Counted from the stretch's first letter, positions 9,266 to 19,453 are shown. The stretch: 25,403 bases of DNA from Silene noctiflora (GCA_009801015.1 VHZZ01002889.1:54199-79601), one strand, 5' to 3'. The notes: a model not told the origin generated them from the sequence alone. Made by a program: numbers and translations.

Positions 9266-9344
9266 TACTCACTCCGTACCGAGTCATTTGTTTACCATTG
9301 ATTAAAATACCAAGGTAAAACAAATGATTGGGACAGAGTGAGTA
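9266..9344. mobile_element. Stowaway-like MITE, 79 bp
   Basis: The left end is TACTCACTCCGTACCGAGTC, leading into ATTTGTTTACC. The right end is GGTAAAACAAATGATTGGG, leading into ACAGAGTGAGTA. The two arms are inverted repeats of about 31 bp with few mismatches, separated by a loop of under 20 bases. Both ends carry TA, consistent with Stowaway (Tc1/mariner) insertion. This is nearly all terminal repeat, an internally deleted copy. Confidence 0.85.
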
Positions 9345-9705
9345 TAATGCAAGTAAAATTGTAAAGCAGTTAGATGATGTGTCATTTATGTTTTAGTGAG
9401 GACTGAGGAATCTAGATTTCATCGTATGCTTGTTTGATTGTTGAGATGATGTTATATGTAACGTATATAGATCATGTGTATTTCTTCTGTTAGCTACAAA
9501 AAAAAATATTTGGTCTTTCGTAGTAGAATGATGGAGGGTTTTCGGTGAAAATCATGGTTTCTAGGAAAGGGGTTGTGGTAGAAAGTTTTGTACCTGTTTG
9601 ATTAAGGTCATGGGCGGAACTGGGTGGTATCTACTAAGGCTGTAACCCTAGTAGATTTTCAAAATATATATTTTGTAATCCTTGTTTTAGCATAGTAAAT
9701 GTTTG

Positions 9706-9771
9706 TGGTGGAGTGGTTGATAGTATAGTGCAAAAGACTTCCAAGTTCTAAGATGTCTCGTGTTCGATTTT
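9706..9771 (+). other. Pol III A-box/B-box-like module (tRNA- or SINE-derived?)
   Basis: TGGTGGAGTGG at 9706-9716 fits the A-box consensus TRGYNNARNGG, and GTGTTCGATTTTC beginning at 9760 fits the GTTCGA core of a B box about 54 bases downstream. The sequence does not fold into a full tRNA, since no acceptor stem pairs, so this is not called as a tRNA gene. It may be a SINE remnant carried by the hAT-like element, or chance. Confidence 0.35.
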
Positions 9772-9790
9772 CATTGGCGTTATTTTTTTA

Positions 9791-9923
9791 TTCCTTTTTT
9801 AGTTAATGCCCTACCATTAATACTACATCTTTTAATATTTTTTTTAATTAATTGATTCCTTTTTTAGTTAATGTCGTGCCATTAATACTACCTCTTTTAA
9901 TATTTTTTTTTTTTAATTAATTG
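9791..9923. repeat. Tandem duplication, about 65-bp unit, two copies
   Basis: The unit starting TTCCTTTTTTAGTTAATG at 9791 recurs at 9856, and each continues through a CCATTAATACTAC-CTTTTAATATTT block. The copies differ by a few substitutions and by the length of a T run. They lie inside the hAT-like element. Confidence 0.8.
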
Positions 9924-10411
9924 CTACTATTAATTCCAAGTTTTTTTCAACTTACCTTTTGGGTTTTTATTTTAAACTTTTATGTACATGCTTAAAAGAT
10001 TTATACTATCATTTTTCTTTTCTTTTGAGGAAAAAAATCTATACTCTATTATTCGAATACGCAAATAATTACTGAATGTATGTTTCACTCTATAATTATT
10101 TTTCTTCACACCCTTAGTATCAATTATAATAATTTTTTTTTTAAAATGGGACATTCCTTCAATCATATTTATTCATAGTACAAAGTTTAGCCAAACTTTT
10201 TTTCTCTTTTATTGTTGAGAACGATGAATTATATAATAAATTTGAATTTAGTGACGATGGAATATATAGTAAGGGGTATGGCGTTTGCCGTCCTTATATA
10301 TATTTTTTTTAATGCTAATATACAAGATTAATTATAATCTGTACACAAAATATCAATACTTGTAGTTTAATTTTCCGCCCTAGATACTTACGAGTCCTGA
10401 TTCCGCCCCTG

Positions 10412-10675
10412 TTTATGGTATGTTGTAGTTAGTAGTTACGCAGTCTGTGTTAAGTGTGTTCAAAGATTACCTGCTCAACTTATTGAGGAGTGGTAATGCG
10501 GTATTCATTACCTGTTTTCAAATCCCTTAAGCATCAAAAGTATTTGTATGGATCCCTTTACACCAAAAAAAATAATGAAATAATCGTTGTTAGTGAATAA
10601 CAAGATAAGATTGGAGAATTGATGATTAGTAAACCGCATATTCAGGGTGTAAACGATACTGTAAGGCAAGCAAAT
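10412..10675 (+). promoter_or_regulatory. Immediate upstream / 5' leader of the sugar transporter
   Basis: The transporter ATG lies at 10676. A possible intron acceptor (ATTCAG|GG) at 10645 would leave a 30-base leader before the ATG. No convincing TATA box is seen close upstream, which is compatible with a spliced leader whose promoter lies further left. This is inference from splice-like motifs only. Confidence 0.3.
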
Positions 10676-13600
10676 ATGAGAGGGGCTGTGTTTGCAGCGC
10701 TTGCTGCAACAATGGGCAACTTGTTGCAAGGGTGGGATAATGCAACTATTGCAGGTATCTAATTACATTAATTATTATTGATGCTTGTATTATTCGAAAA
10801 GTTGATGAAGTAAACAGGAGAATATTTGATGATAATGTAGGAGCTGTTATCTATATCAAGAGGGAATTCAAGCTTGAAACTCAACCAACCTTGGAAGGGC
10901 TTATTGTGGCCATGTCCCTTATCGGGGCCACTGTTATCACAACATTCTCAGGCCCTGTTTCAGATTCCGTAGGGAGGCGTCCAATGCTAATTGCCTCATC
11001 ATTATTGTACTTCCTTGGCGGCCTTGTGATGCTTTGGTCTCCTAATGTATATATCTTACTTTTGGGGAGGCTTTTTGATGGTTTTGGAGTTGGCCTAGCT
11101 GTTACTCTTGTCCCAGTCTATATATCGGAAACTGCTCCACCAGAAATTAGAGGACAACTAAATACCCTCCCTCAGTTCACTGGTTCAGGAGGGATGTTTA
11201 TGTCTTATTGCATGGTTTTCGGCATGTCTTTGTTGGAGGCGCCTAGTTGGAGATTGATGCTCGGTGTTCTTTCAATCCCCTCGCTTTTGTATCTTGCATT
11301 GACGGTGTTTTACTTGCCAGAATCCCCTAGGTGGCTTGTCAGCAAGGGGAAGATGGATGAGGCTAAGAAAGTCCTACAAAAATTACGTGGCAGAGAAGAT
11401 GTCACCGGTTAGTATATCGAACATTTAGACCTTGCTTCAGATTATGTAGATTTGTTTAAATGTTTCATCAGCTCATTGATCTATATAGATCATTAACTAG
11501 CTATTGGCATACAATAATGATCATCCTGTTATTTTTCTCTGTTATGTATTATGCAACAACAAAAAACAACTACAAAGCAATATTCCTAAAATAATCTGGG
11601 GTGGTTATGTCTACTTATATTGACCAATAGTTCACAATGAAATTTGATATCGGACTTGATTGATGAAATTCTTGCTGAGTGCTCAGTTAAATGTTTTGAT
11701 TGCGGACCATATGACATCTAGAGTCTAGAACTCTAAATTGTCTCTTTATTCACCCTTATTATCAGATTTTGGCACAGGAGATGCAATCCCTGCAACTCTA
11801 GCTGTTTTAATGCCATATATGCTACTTTTAGCTGGAACTAAAGTTCTGTGGAAAATAAGTGTTCAGAGGTACATATATCGTGGGATATTTTCCCCCTAAT
11901 TTTCACTGAACTGTGATACTTTGGCTGTTCTTCAGGTGAGATGGCATTGCTCGTAGAAGGTCTTGGAACCGGGGGTGATACAACAATTGAAGAGTATATG
12001 TTAGGCCCTGGCAATGACGAGGAAGCTACAACAGATAAGGATCAAATCAAGCTATACGGTGCTGAAAACGGCCAATCTTGGATTGCAAAGCCAGCCACAG
12101 GACAGAGCATGCTTGGGATAGCTTCTCGTTATGGAAGCATGGCACAGCAGGGAAGCATGGCACCGCAGGGAAGCATGGCAAACATGATGGACCCACTTGT
12201 TACTCTCTTTGGCAGTGTACACGAGAAGCTACCTCAGTCAGGAAGCATGCGGAGCGCCATCTTCCCCAATTTTGGGAGCATGTTTAATGGTGCAGCTGAC
12301 GAGAATGGCAGAAATGAAAATTGGGACGTGGATAGCCATGGTGATGGCGATGATGCCTTATCTGATGTGGCCAACGGCGATTCTGATGATAATCTTAAAA
12401 CTCCATTGCTATCACCTAATGCCTCTGTCGTGGAGAAGGATACGGTGCATCCCTCAAGTGGCAGCATCCTCAATATGAGACGGAATAGCAGCCTAATGCA
12501 TGCTAATAGTGGTGATCTAGCGAACAGCACAGGTATCTGAATATTTGTAGTCGTGAATATTATTTTATGTTCTCCCGTTCAAAGTTATATCCAACTGAAG
12601 TATAAATTCATCTTCTTTGGCAGGTATCGGTGGTGGTTGGCAGCTAGCATATAAACGAACCGAAAAGGGCCAAGATGGGAAAAGTGAACTGAAAAGGGTT
12701 TATCTTCACAAAGAACCCGGTATGGGATCTATGCGTGGCTCTGTTCTTTCAATGCAGTCTGAAATTCCCGAGGAAGGACGTTTTGTCCAAGCTGCTGGAT
12801 TGGTCAGTCAATCTGCCCTTTGTCTCACAAATTTCAAGATTGATTCTCCCATTGAACATTGTGTGGTTAAACCGTCGGTTTCAGCAACGAATGGGCCGAG
12901 GTGGAGGGAGTTGTTTGAGCCCGGAGTTAAGCGTGCATTGATTGTCGGGATTGGACTTCAGATACTCCAGCAGGTAAAGAGAAACCTTAGACTGCTAAAA
13001 AAAAAAAGAAATAGCTAATTCTTGTGCAATTATTCTTTTGTTGTTAGTCCCTTTATGTCTTCTAGAAAATAGTTTATGTTTGCTTTTGGATTATTTTCTT
13101 AAGTAAGCACAAGGAATTGGCGAGAAGTCTAAACTTGATTTTTCACCAGAATGACCTTAAACAACATGTCTAAAAGAAAACGTAGTTTATTGCCTGGTTT
13201 TTTGGGACGGATAAAATCGAATACATAAACTATTTGTTAAGATAGTGGGTGTCCTTAATTAATTTTGCTCTCAGGATTTCGTTTTATAAAATCCTTCAAA
13301 TTGAAGTGTTTTATCATTCTCATTCTTAATATAGTTTGATTTTCTGGTTACCATGGCATGTTCTATATATTTATGGCAAAACTGTGTAGGAAAGAGGCAG
13401 TTGAATCAATGTAGGCTACAATTCTCATTGAGTCACTGAAATCAGTGATTCGGTATCATGGCCTAGATGTTATACCATGTCTCTTGACTTTCTTCTCGAA
13501 ACTTGATATTTTACTTTAGAAAAAAAGTCTATCTTCAAAACCTTGATAACTTGGCCGTAATTCAGTGCCAGGTCCTAGATTTAATACCATAACTTCATAA

Positions 13601-14890
13601 ATTTGACGTCACAGTGATGGAAATATGGAACAAATCCCTCCTATTAGTATTCATAGTTAGGCCATTCCATAATTATCGAAGTAGTATTTCATTCTACGGT
13701 TAACTCTCACTTTGAGACTTGATTTTGATATCAATCATTACGCCATATATGCGGCAGATATTGCTTCAAACTGCAGTCTAAACTTGATAAACCAGTCGTG
13801 CTTTATTGTTGACTTGTTGTGGCCTAGATTTATTACCATAGTTTCATTATTTTGTATGCCACATAAATGATCATAATTTAGTGTCGTGGCCTAGATTTAA
13901 TTCCATGGTTTCATTATTTTGTAAGCGACATTAATAATAATGATTCTTGATGTTTTTTTTTTTGTCTTTGATCAATCTAGTTCTCCGGCATCAATGGAGT
14001 CCTCTACTACACTCCTCAAATTCTTTCACAAGCAGGAGTAGATGTTCTGCTATCGAATCTGGGTCTTAGTTCAGATTCTGCGTCTCTCCTTATTAGTGCT
14101 TTGACAACATTGTTAATGCTCCCTGCCATTGGCCTTGCTATGAGATTAATGGATCTCTCTGGAAGAAGGTAATTATTAACTTGACTTCATATCCAAATTA
14201 AATTACCACTAATTTGATACTTGCCTTTTCCGAAAAGAAAAAACATGCACATTTGGAATTATTGATACAATCAGTCTCCTCCTGTAAGACGTTTGAACAA
14301 TAAGTTTATTGTCAGACCAAGCCAAATAACAAATACTGATCCCTGTCAGAGCAAAGTTGGCCTGATAAGTTACTATAACACGGTCTTATACATGAATATT
14401 TATATAATCAATGTAGGTGATCTTTTCTTTTTTCCATGTTTGTAGGTTTCTGCTGCTAAATACACTTCCTGTCTTAATAACATCTCTAATCGTTCTAGTT
14501 CTTTCCAACATTATTGATATGAGCACCATGATTCACGCAACATTATCCACTGCCAGTGTCATAGTTTACTTCTGCTGCTTTGTCATGGGCTTTGGGCCCA
14601 TACCCAACATCCTATGCTCAGAGATATTCCCGACAAGGGTCCGTGGGCTTTGCATTGCTATATGTTCTCTCACCTTTTGGTTCGGAGATATCATAGTCAC
14701 ATACTCCCTCCCAGCTTTGCTCTCGTCCATAGGCCTTGCCGGGGTCTTTGGCATTTATGCCGTGGTTTGCGTCATCTCTTGGTTTTTTGTTTACTTGAAG
14801 GTTCCTGAAACTAAGGGCATGCCCCTTGAAGTCATTAGCGAGTTCTTCAATGTTGGAGCTCGGCAAGTCGAGGCTGCCAAGGATATGTGA
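10676..14890 (+). CDS. TST: Tonoplast monosaccharide/sugar transporter (TMT/TST family), six exons
   Basis: Proton-coupled antiporter of the major facilitator superfamily that loads glucose, fructose or sucrose into the vacuole. Exons: 10676-10754, 10841-11407, 11936-12532, 12624-12973, 13981-14168, 14446-14890. Together they give 742 codons (741 residues), the usual family length, and every intron is GT-AG with matching phase. The start is the conserved N-terminus, MRGAVFAALAAT then GNLLQGWDNATIAG. Residues 1-195 hold six predicted membrane helices with D68-SVGRRP74, VPVYISETAPPEIRGQ and PESPRWLVSKG (186-196). Residues about 200-510 form the long hydrophilic loop that separates TMT/TST proteins from other sugar carriers, with an acidic run at 344-367 and a GSMAxQ repeat at 282-297. 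Residues about 515-741 hold six more helices with ILQQFSGINGVLYYTPQIL, a conserved GPIPNILCSEIFPTRVRG and KVPETKGMPLEVI. The gene appears intact. TST1, 2 or 3 orthology is not decided here. Confidence 0.96.
11408..11935 (+). other. Transporter intron 2 (528 bp)
   Basis: GT at 11408, AG at 11934-11935, interrupting a glycine codon in phase 1. It is AT-rich, with no transposon ends or coding sequence recognised inside. Confidence 0.9.
12133..12186 (+). repeat. 18-bp coding minisatellite, three copies, GSMAxQ
   Basis: GGAAGCATGGCA recurs at 12133, 12151 and 12169 with an 18-base period. The first two copies are followed by a CAG-ending CAGCAG/CCGCAG spacer, and the third runs into AACATG. It encodes GSMAQQ-GSMAPQ-GSMANM in the central hydrophilic loop of the sugar transporter. 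The unit is a multiple of three, so copy-number change keeps frame. Confidence 0.92.
12974..13980 (+). other. Transporter intron 4 (1007 bp) with internal repeats
   Basis: GT at 12974 and AG at 13980, phase 0, between ILQQ and FSGING. It carries four related blocks with the core GGCCTAGATTTA-TACCAT at about 13457, 13567, 13819 and 13886. The last two form a 67-bp direct repeat (GTGGCCTAGATTTA start). A T-rich tract precedes the acceptor. Confidence 0.88.
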
Positions 14891-15241
14891 TGATCAGTAA
14901 GTCTTTAATGGGACAGTCTCTTATCTAAGAGCTCTATTCTTTACATGAGGCGTTAACGATGCTTTTTGTCTGCTAAGAGAAGGAAATATGAAAGGAGTTT
15001 TTAACATTCATACGAAGACATATCTGTAATGTTGTACCAGCACAAATAACTCATAGATTTCACAGATAAGTCATTATTATATGGTTCTTGGCAATTGAAA
15101 ATCAATGTTTCAATTTTGTATGGGCAGGATTATAGTAAAATTTTGTTTAATTAAGTTATTTGATTTTTCATCATTTGTTTTGTAATATAAGAATAGTTTA
15201 TGGATGAAGTTACAAATCTTAAATAATCAAGGCTATGCATC
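14891..15241 (+). other. 3' flank / probable 3' UTR of the sugar transporter
   Basis: AT-rich sequence after the TGA at 14888-14890, with no open frame of interest. Several weak AATAA-type motifs occur (for example near 15044), but no single polyadenylation signal can be chosen. It ends at a Stowaway-like MITE. Confidence 0.4.
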
Positions 15242-15464
15242 TACTCCCTCTGTCCCGTCATTTATTTACCTATTCCATTTATGAGTATCTCAGTCATTTG
15301 TTTACCTTTCTATATTGGGAATATTTTTTAAGGGTAATTTGATCATTTGCATACTCTACTGGCCACTTATCATTCAATAACAACATTGTCAATGACCCCC
15401 TCCCCTTTTTTGGGTCCTTGTCCTAAAATTAAAGGTAAACAAATGACCGGGATAGAGGAACTAG
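15242..15464. mobile_element. Stowaway-like MITE (about 223 bp)
   Basis: The left end TACTCCCTCTGTCCCGTC leads into ATTTATTTACC, and the right end GGTAAACAAATGACCGGG leads into ATAGAGGAACTAG. The termini are inverted repeats with a few mismatches at the outermost right bases. A second internal TCATTTGTTTACC copy (15293-15306) suggests a duplicated arm or nested fragment. Confidence 0.75.
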
Positions 15465-15586
15465 TTGATATTCAATGACAAAGAAATTTACGTGGAGTAT
15501 GAGTTATAATATGAGACATTTGAATATGTGTGTAGTGATAAGTTTTCTCCAAAAGGTATGTTTATAAATTTGTTTTTCAATGTTAA

Positions 15587-16714
15587 GAGCATCTACTTTG
15601 AAGAGGAAGTCCTTGTTTTAAAATTTTTTATTGGTCACAACACTTTCTCTTTTCTGTATCTCATTTCCCATATTTTTCATCCTCTTCCTCTATTTTTCAT
15701 GCACATCAAAGAAGATGCTCCCTTCCTCTTTTTTTCACCTTTTAAGTAGGCCCTACCACCCATTTTCTCTCTTGTATGACACTTGGGAAAAGCTAAGGTC
15801 ATCCTCTATAAGTGCACACACATAAAAAAGGAGAACATCATCCTCTTATTTCTTCACTCTCCATCCAAATTTTGACATCTCAAAATATCTTTCATCTCAC
15901 TCATTTTCTCTTTTCTCCATCCTCTTCTTAAAACTCTTATCAAATTTTTTCCACATCAAAGAGGATTTTCATATCCCTCCTCTTACAACCTTTTGTTAAC
16001 AAAAAATAAAAATAAAAATAAAAAATAAATTACATTCCACATGGTAGATGATGGTGGACTAAGAGCACCCACATTGAAAAAGATTGACCATCCTGTTAAA
16101 TGAGAGGGAATGCTAAGAGGAGATCTTCTTCAATGTGGCAACATCCTCTTTGCATCCTCTTTGAAGAGGAAGAGGAAGACTTCCTCTATAAATAGAGGAT
16201 GTCCTTGTCTTGGCTTAAGTGTCATACAAGAGAGAAAAATGGATATTGGGGCCTACTTAAAAGAGAGGAAAGGAGATCCTCTTTGATATGGAGAAGAATT
16301 GAGGAAGAGGATGAAGATATTGGGAATTGGATAGAAAAAAGAGAAAATGATGTGACCAAATGAAAAAATTAGAAAAATTATTAGATAGGAAGAGGACCTC
16401 CTCTTCAATGTGAATGCTCTAATGGCACAAGGGTCAATATTGTACATCCTCTAAAAGTATAGGAAGTCTTTCTTTTTTTTCCTTCAAAGAGGACATCCAA
16501 TGTTTGTTCCACATTAAAGAGGACATCCTCTTAGAGAAGAGAGAGTATTAAGAGGATGGTACTTCCTTTTCAATGTGGATGTTCTAAATAGAGGGTGTCT
16601 TCCTCTTCCTCTTTAAAGAGGATGAAAAGAGGATGTTGCCACATTAAAAAGCATATCCTCTTAGCACTCTCTCTCATCTAAAAGGATGGTCAATCATTTT
16701 TAATGTAGGTGCTC
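15587..16714. mobile_element. Nested cluster of PIF/Harbinger-like MITEs
   Basis: Termini of the form TAA-GAGCAYCYACATTGAAGAG / CTCTTCAATGTGGATGCTC-TAA occur repeatedly: left ends at 15587 and 16063, right ends at 16419, 16584 and 16714, each next to TAA. TAA/TTA 3-bp duplications are typical of PIF/Harbinger MITEs. The outer element 16063-16714 has well-matched inverted arms (GAGCACCCACATT...ATTGACCATCCT against AGGATGGTCAAT...AATGTAGGTGCTC). The left block (15587 to about 15820) is the reverse complement of about 16180-16419 over some 240 bases, which makes a very large potential hairpin. No transposase is present. Confidence 0.72.
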
Positions 16715-17840
16715 TAAGATGCTCTTTTGTAAAGTCGTGGCTCCTGGAAATTTGAATAGGCTTTCAAAGGCAAGTGTTTCTTTGGAGGAGGCAAGTGTGA
16801 TAGAACCTCATAATAAAGATATTATTCAAGAACTGAAGGAAGTTAGAAGGCTCTTGTAGTTAATTAAAATGGTAAGTGGATTATCGTAGACCTTTTCGAT
16901 GATGATGAGGTTCGGGTTGGGAAAAAACGTGTTCCTTATGTCCAAATTCAAGAAATTTCGGTGTAGATTAAGGCTAAAATTGCTTATTTTTCATCGTCAC
17001 AATAATGTCAAAATGATAATGTTGTATTGTTAGTAGATTAAATGGACATGGGTAGTAGCGGCAATGTTAATAATAAAGACTCTTCGACACTGATACGAAT
17101 GTCGACTCTACTCCTTGCTCCAATTAAAATCAAGGGGATCAAATTCTTAAATTTAGTAAAAAAAAAAAAGTGGTCATTCCCACGTAAGGATCGATGCAAG
17201 CTCTTATAATAACAACCTTCAAAGAAAGGAAATTCATCTTAACCAGCGCAAACTTTTAACCACAATGACAATTCGTATTTATTTGCTTCCATATAAGGAA
17301 GTCTAGAAGGGAATTCCCCCAAAAAAAAAACTTTAAGGGAAGCAGCATTTTCCTATACAACTCCAAGGCATGTGCCTGAGACAGACACTCAAAATCCTGA
17401 TTTTGAGTTAACAAAGAAGGTTAAGTTGATTGAAGAGGAGACTATTTACCAAATTGATAAGAAGAAACGCCTATCTTTGGGCTCTTCTTGTGTTAACCCA
17501 TATATCACTTTCATTTCGCAGCAGTTAGTGAGCATACAACTATTATTTATAACCGTAAGTTGGACCATTTCAAGGAACGAGGTCGAATATGTCGCCATGT
17601 TGCTAATTTGAACACCAGAACTTTTGTCGCGTAATTTACATTTGTTTGCAGGTACACTACGACGTTTGCGGCGATGAAGAAAGACAGGATACCTACATGA
17701 TTCAGTTCGGTGACCATAACCATTCACTAGTCAAAAAACGTCGGCTTTCATCTTTTGTTTGGTCCATTTCTAAGTTTACCCAAGTATGTTGGATTTCGAG
17801 TAGCTCTAGGGTCTCTAATCCCCTCTTGTTTTTATTGTAG
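16715..17840 (+). other. Unidentified stretch with eroded coding look
   Basis: No complete gene. Short open pieces on the + strand read like diverged protein: about 16870-16965 (KWIIVDLFDDDEVRVGKKRV), 17372-17530 (ETDTQNPDFELTKKVKLIEE and onward) and 17529-17633 (EHTTIIYNRKLDHFKERGRI). They lie in different frames separated by stops. I do not recognise a family. They may be remnants of a transposon- or retroelement-borne gene. Confidence 0.25.
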
Positions 17841-18698
17841 CTACTAGCTAGTTATTAAGTACTCGAATACTATGTAATCTCGTTTTTATTTATGCCAGTT
17901 CATTGTTATTAAAAAAAAAAACAAAAAAAAAAAACAACAATGTATACGTTGAACATTGCCACCTCCAAAAGGCGATTATCTCACCCAAAACTTACCTCAG
18001 ATTGTCGGCTCATAGGTCGCAACTACACACCTCACATACAAATTATTGTTCACCTAACCGAATATTGTCCGTCTACAATCACCAACAGCTCTACCTCAAG
18101 GTGAAGAGATTTCCTTTGCATACTGCAACACCATTCCCGTGTACCATTAACTAGTCTTTCGGGCTATGCGATATATAAGGCGGGAGTTTGCAAGTTCAAT
18201 TTCGACTGCGAATCGCTCAACCCCAAACCCAAAATAAGCCATGTATGTATGTAACCCGATGCGTAATCAACTCAACCTGTATTATGATCCGTCCCGCTCG
18301 ACTAGACCTGTCAAAAGACGACCCGACTCGAAACCCGCCCGAAAATAATCCGCTTTTTTCAACCCGAACCTGAAGACGACCCGGGTCTGATAATAACATG
18401 CATGTTTAGGGTCAAGACTCGTCAAACCTGTGACCCTGACCCAAAAATAGATAATTTTAACTTTAAAGTTTTGGAATAAAATATGCTTATACTTAATTTA
18501 AAGTATAGGTTTATCACATGATTAATTATTCAAATGATTACCATATAAATAAGTCATTGCTTGTCACGTACTCACGTACGTGTAACAAGTGATCGACCAA
18601 TATTTTATGTAACGTTGTGATATTGAACATATTAACCATAAAATGCTAACTAATATCATGTACGAACTACGAAGTATTAAACTAGATAATTATAAAAA
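17841..18698. other. Intergenic, A-rich tract and CCCGA-rich block; no gene seen
   Basis: A 27-base A-rich tract interrupted by single C residues lies near 17911-17937 and could be the tail of a retroposed fragment. At 18280-18440 the sequence is rich in ACCCGAC/GACCCG repeats, a texture common in dicot dispersed repeats. No open frame has recognisable motifs. Confidence 0.3.
18690..18698. repeat. 9-bp target-site duplication (left copy), TTATAAAAA
   Basis: Identical to 19146-19154, flanking the inverted-repeat element 18699-19145. Confidence 0.85.
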
Positions 18699-19145
18699 CG
18701 GAAATTTCTCGTGGTATCCTCGAACTTTGACAGATTACACATGGTACCCTTCATTTTAAGTTTCTACATATGGTATCCATGTGTTTACTTTTTTCTTTCT
18801 CAGAATACCCTCTGACAAACTTCCATTATAACGTCGTTACTCATACGGCATGTGACGCCATTATTTTGTTATATAATACACTACTACTTCATCATCTAAC
18901 ACGTAAATCTTTTTTTTTTTTATCTAATAAACAAACATTTAATACCTAAATAACAAAACACAAATAACATAAATTACTCAATTACTCATCTAATTACTCA
19001 TAGAATTAATGGCGTTATGACATAAGTTTGTCAAAGGGTATTTTGGGAAAGAAAAGGTAAACACATGGGTATCATATGTAGAAATTTAAAATGAGAGTAC
19101 AATGTGTGATCTGCCAAAGTTCGAGTGTAACATGAAAAATTTCTG
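18699..19145. mobile_element. Mutator-like (MULE) MITE, 447 bp
   Basis: Terminal inverted arms of about 125 bp (18699-18832 and 19023-19145) begin CGGAAATTTCTCGTGG and end CATGAAAAATTTCTG. Inside they match through the TTTGACAGATTACACATGGTA and ACACATGGGTATCATATGTAG blocks. A perfect 9-bp duplication, TTATAAAAA, flanks it. Long TIRs with a 9-bp duplication are the mark of Mutator-like elements. The middle is AT-rich with no coding capacity. It sits 300 bp upstream of the SF1 start codon. Confidence 0.88.
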
Positions 19146-19154
19146 TTATAAAAA
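19146..19154. repeat. 9-bp target-site duplication (right copy), TTATAAAAA
   Basis: Exact repeat of 18690-18698. Confidence 0.85.
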
Positions 19155-19382
19155 TTAAGAATGACTATTTGTTTATAATTAAAATTAAAATAAATAAACA
19201 TATTTATAAAAAGTTGTTAATCAGACCTGGTCAGAAACCCATATAAACCTAACTTATATAAACCCGTATTTTACCCTAATCCGAAATGACCAAACCCGTA
19301 TCCGCCCCTCCGATTTGACGGTCAAAATCCTATTCTCAGTATAATTAGACTTCACAAATTAGGACTCATAGATAATACTCCA

Positions 19383-19392
19383 TATATAAATA
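19383..19392 (+). promoter_or_regulatory. TATA box of SF1
   Basis: TATATAAATA lies 61 bases before the SF1 ATG at 19454. A start of transcription about 30 bases downstream would give a leader of roughly 35-40 bases in the CT/CA-rich stretch 19405-19453 (ending ATCAATCAATC before ATGG). No other TATA-like site is as well placed. Confidence 0.65.
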
Positions 19393-19453
19393 CAGTCAAA
19401 TTTCCCCCAAATTTTCCCTCTCTCACAAATCACAAATTCATTATCAATCAATC

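Larger units (their letters stand above)
9609..10411. mobile_element. hAT-like non-autonomous element, 803 bp
   Basis: The left end CATGGGCGGAACTGGG and the right end CCTGATTCCGCCCCTG are inverted repeats of the CAGGGGCGGA type seen in plant hAT derivatives. Flanking 8-mers ATTAAGGT (9601-9608) and TTTATGGT (10412-10419) match at 6 of 8, consistent with an aged 8-bp hAT duplication. No transposase is encoded. Inside are a tRNA-promoter-like module (9706-9770) and a tandem duplication (9791-9923). Confidence 0.65.

Noticed and set aside
9701..9780. tRNA gene
   Set aside because: A- and B-box-like motifs exist, but no acceptor stem or cloverleaf pairing was found, so only a weak pol III-like module is reported.
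12078..12530. Overlapping frames on both strands within transporter exon 3
   Set aside because: They are shadows of the real transporter exon, whose frame, splice phase and protein similarity are clear.
15528..15825. Phe/Leu/Ser-rich open frames of 64-73 codons
   Set aside because: They result from the TCTTTTTC-type composition of MITE arms, with no conserved motifs.
18150..18240. Possible tRNA-derived SINE head (TTGCAAGTTCAATTTCG)
   Set aside because: Only a B-box-like core is visible, with no convincing A box at the right distance and no tail or target duplication.
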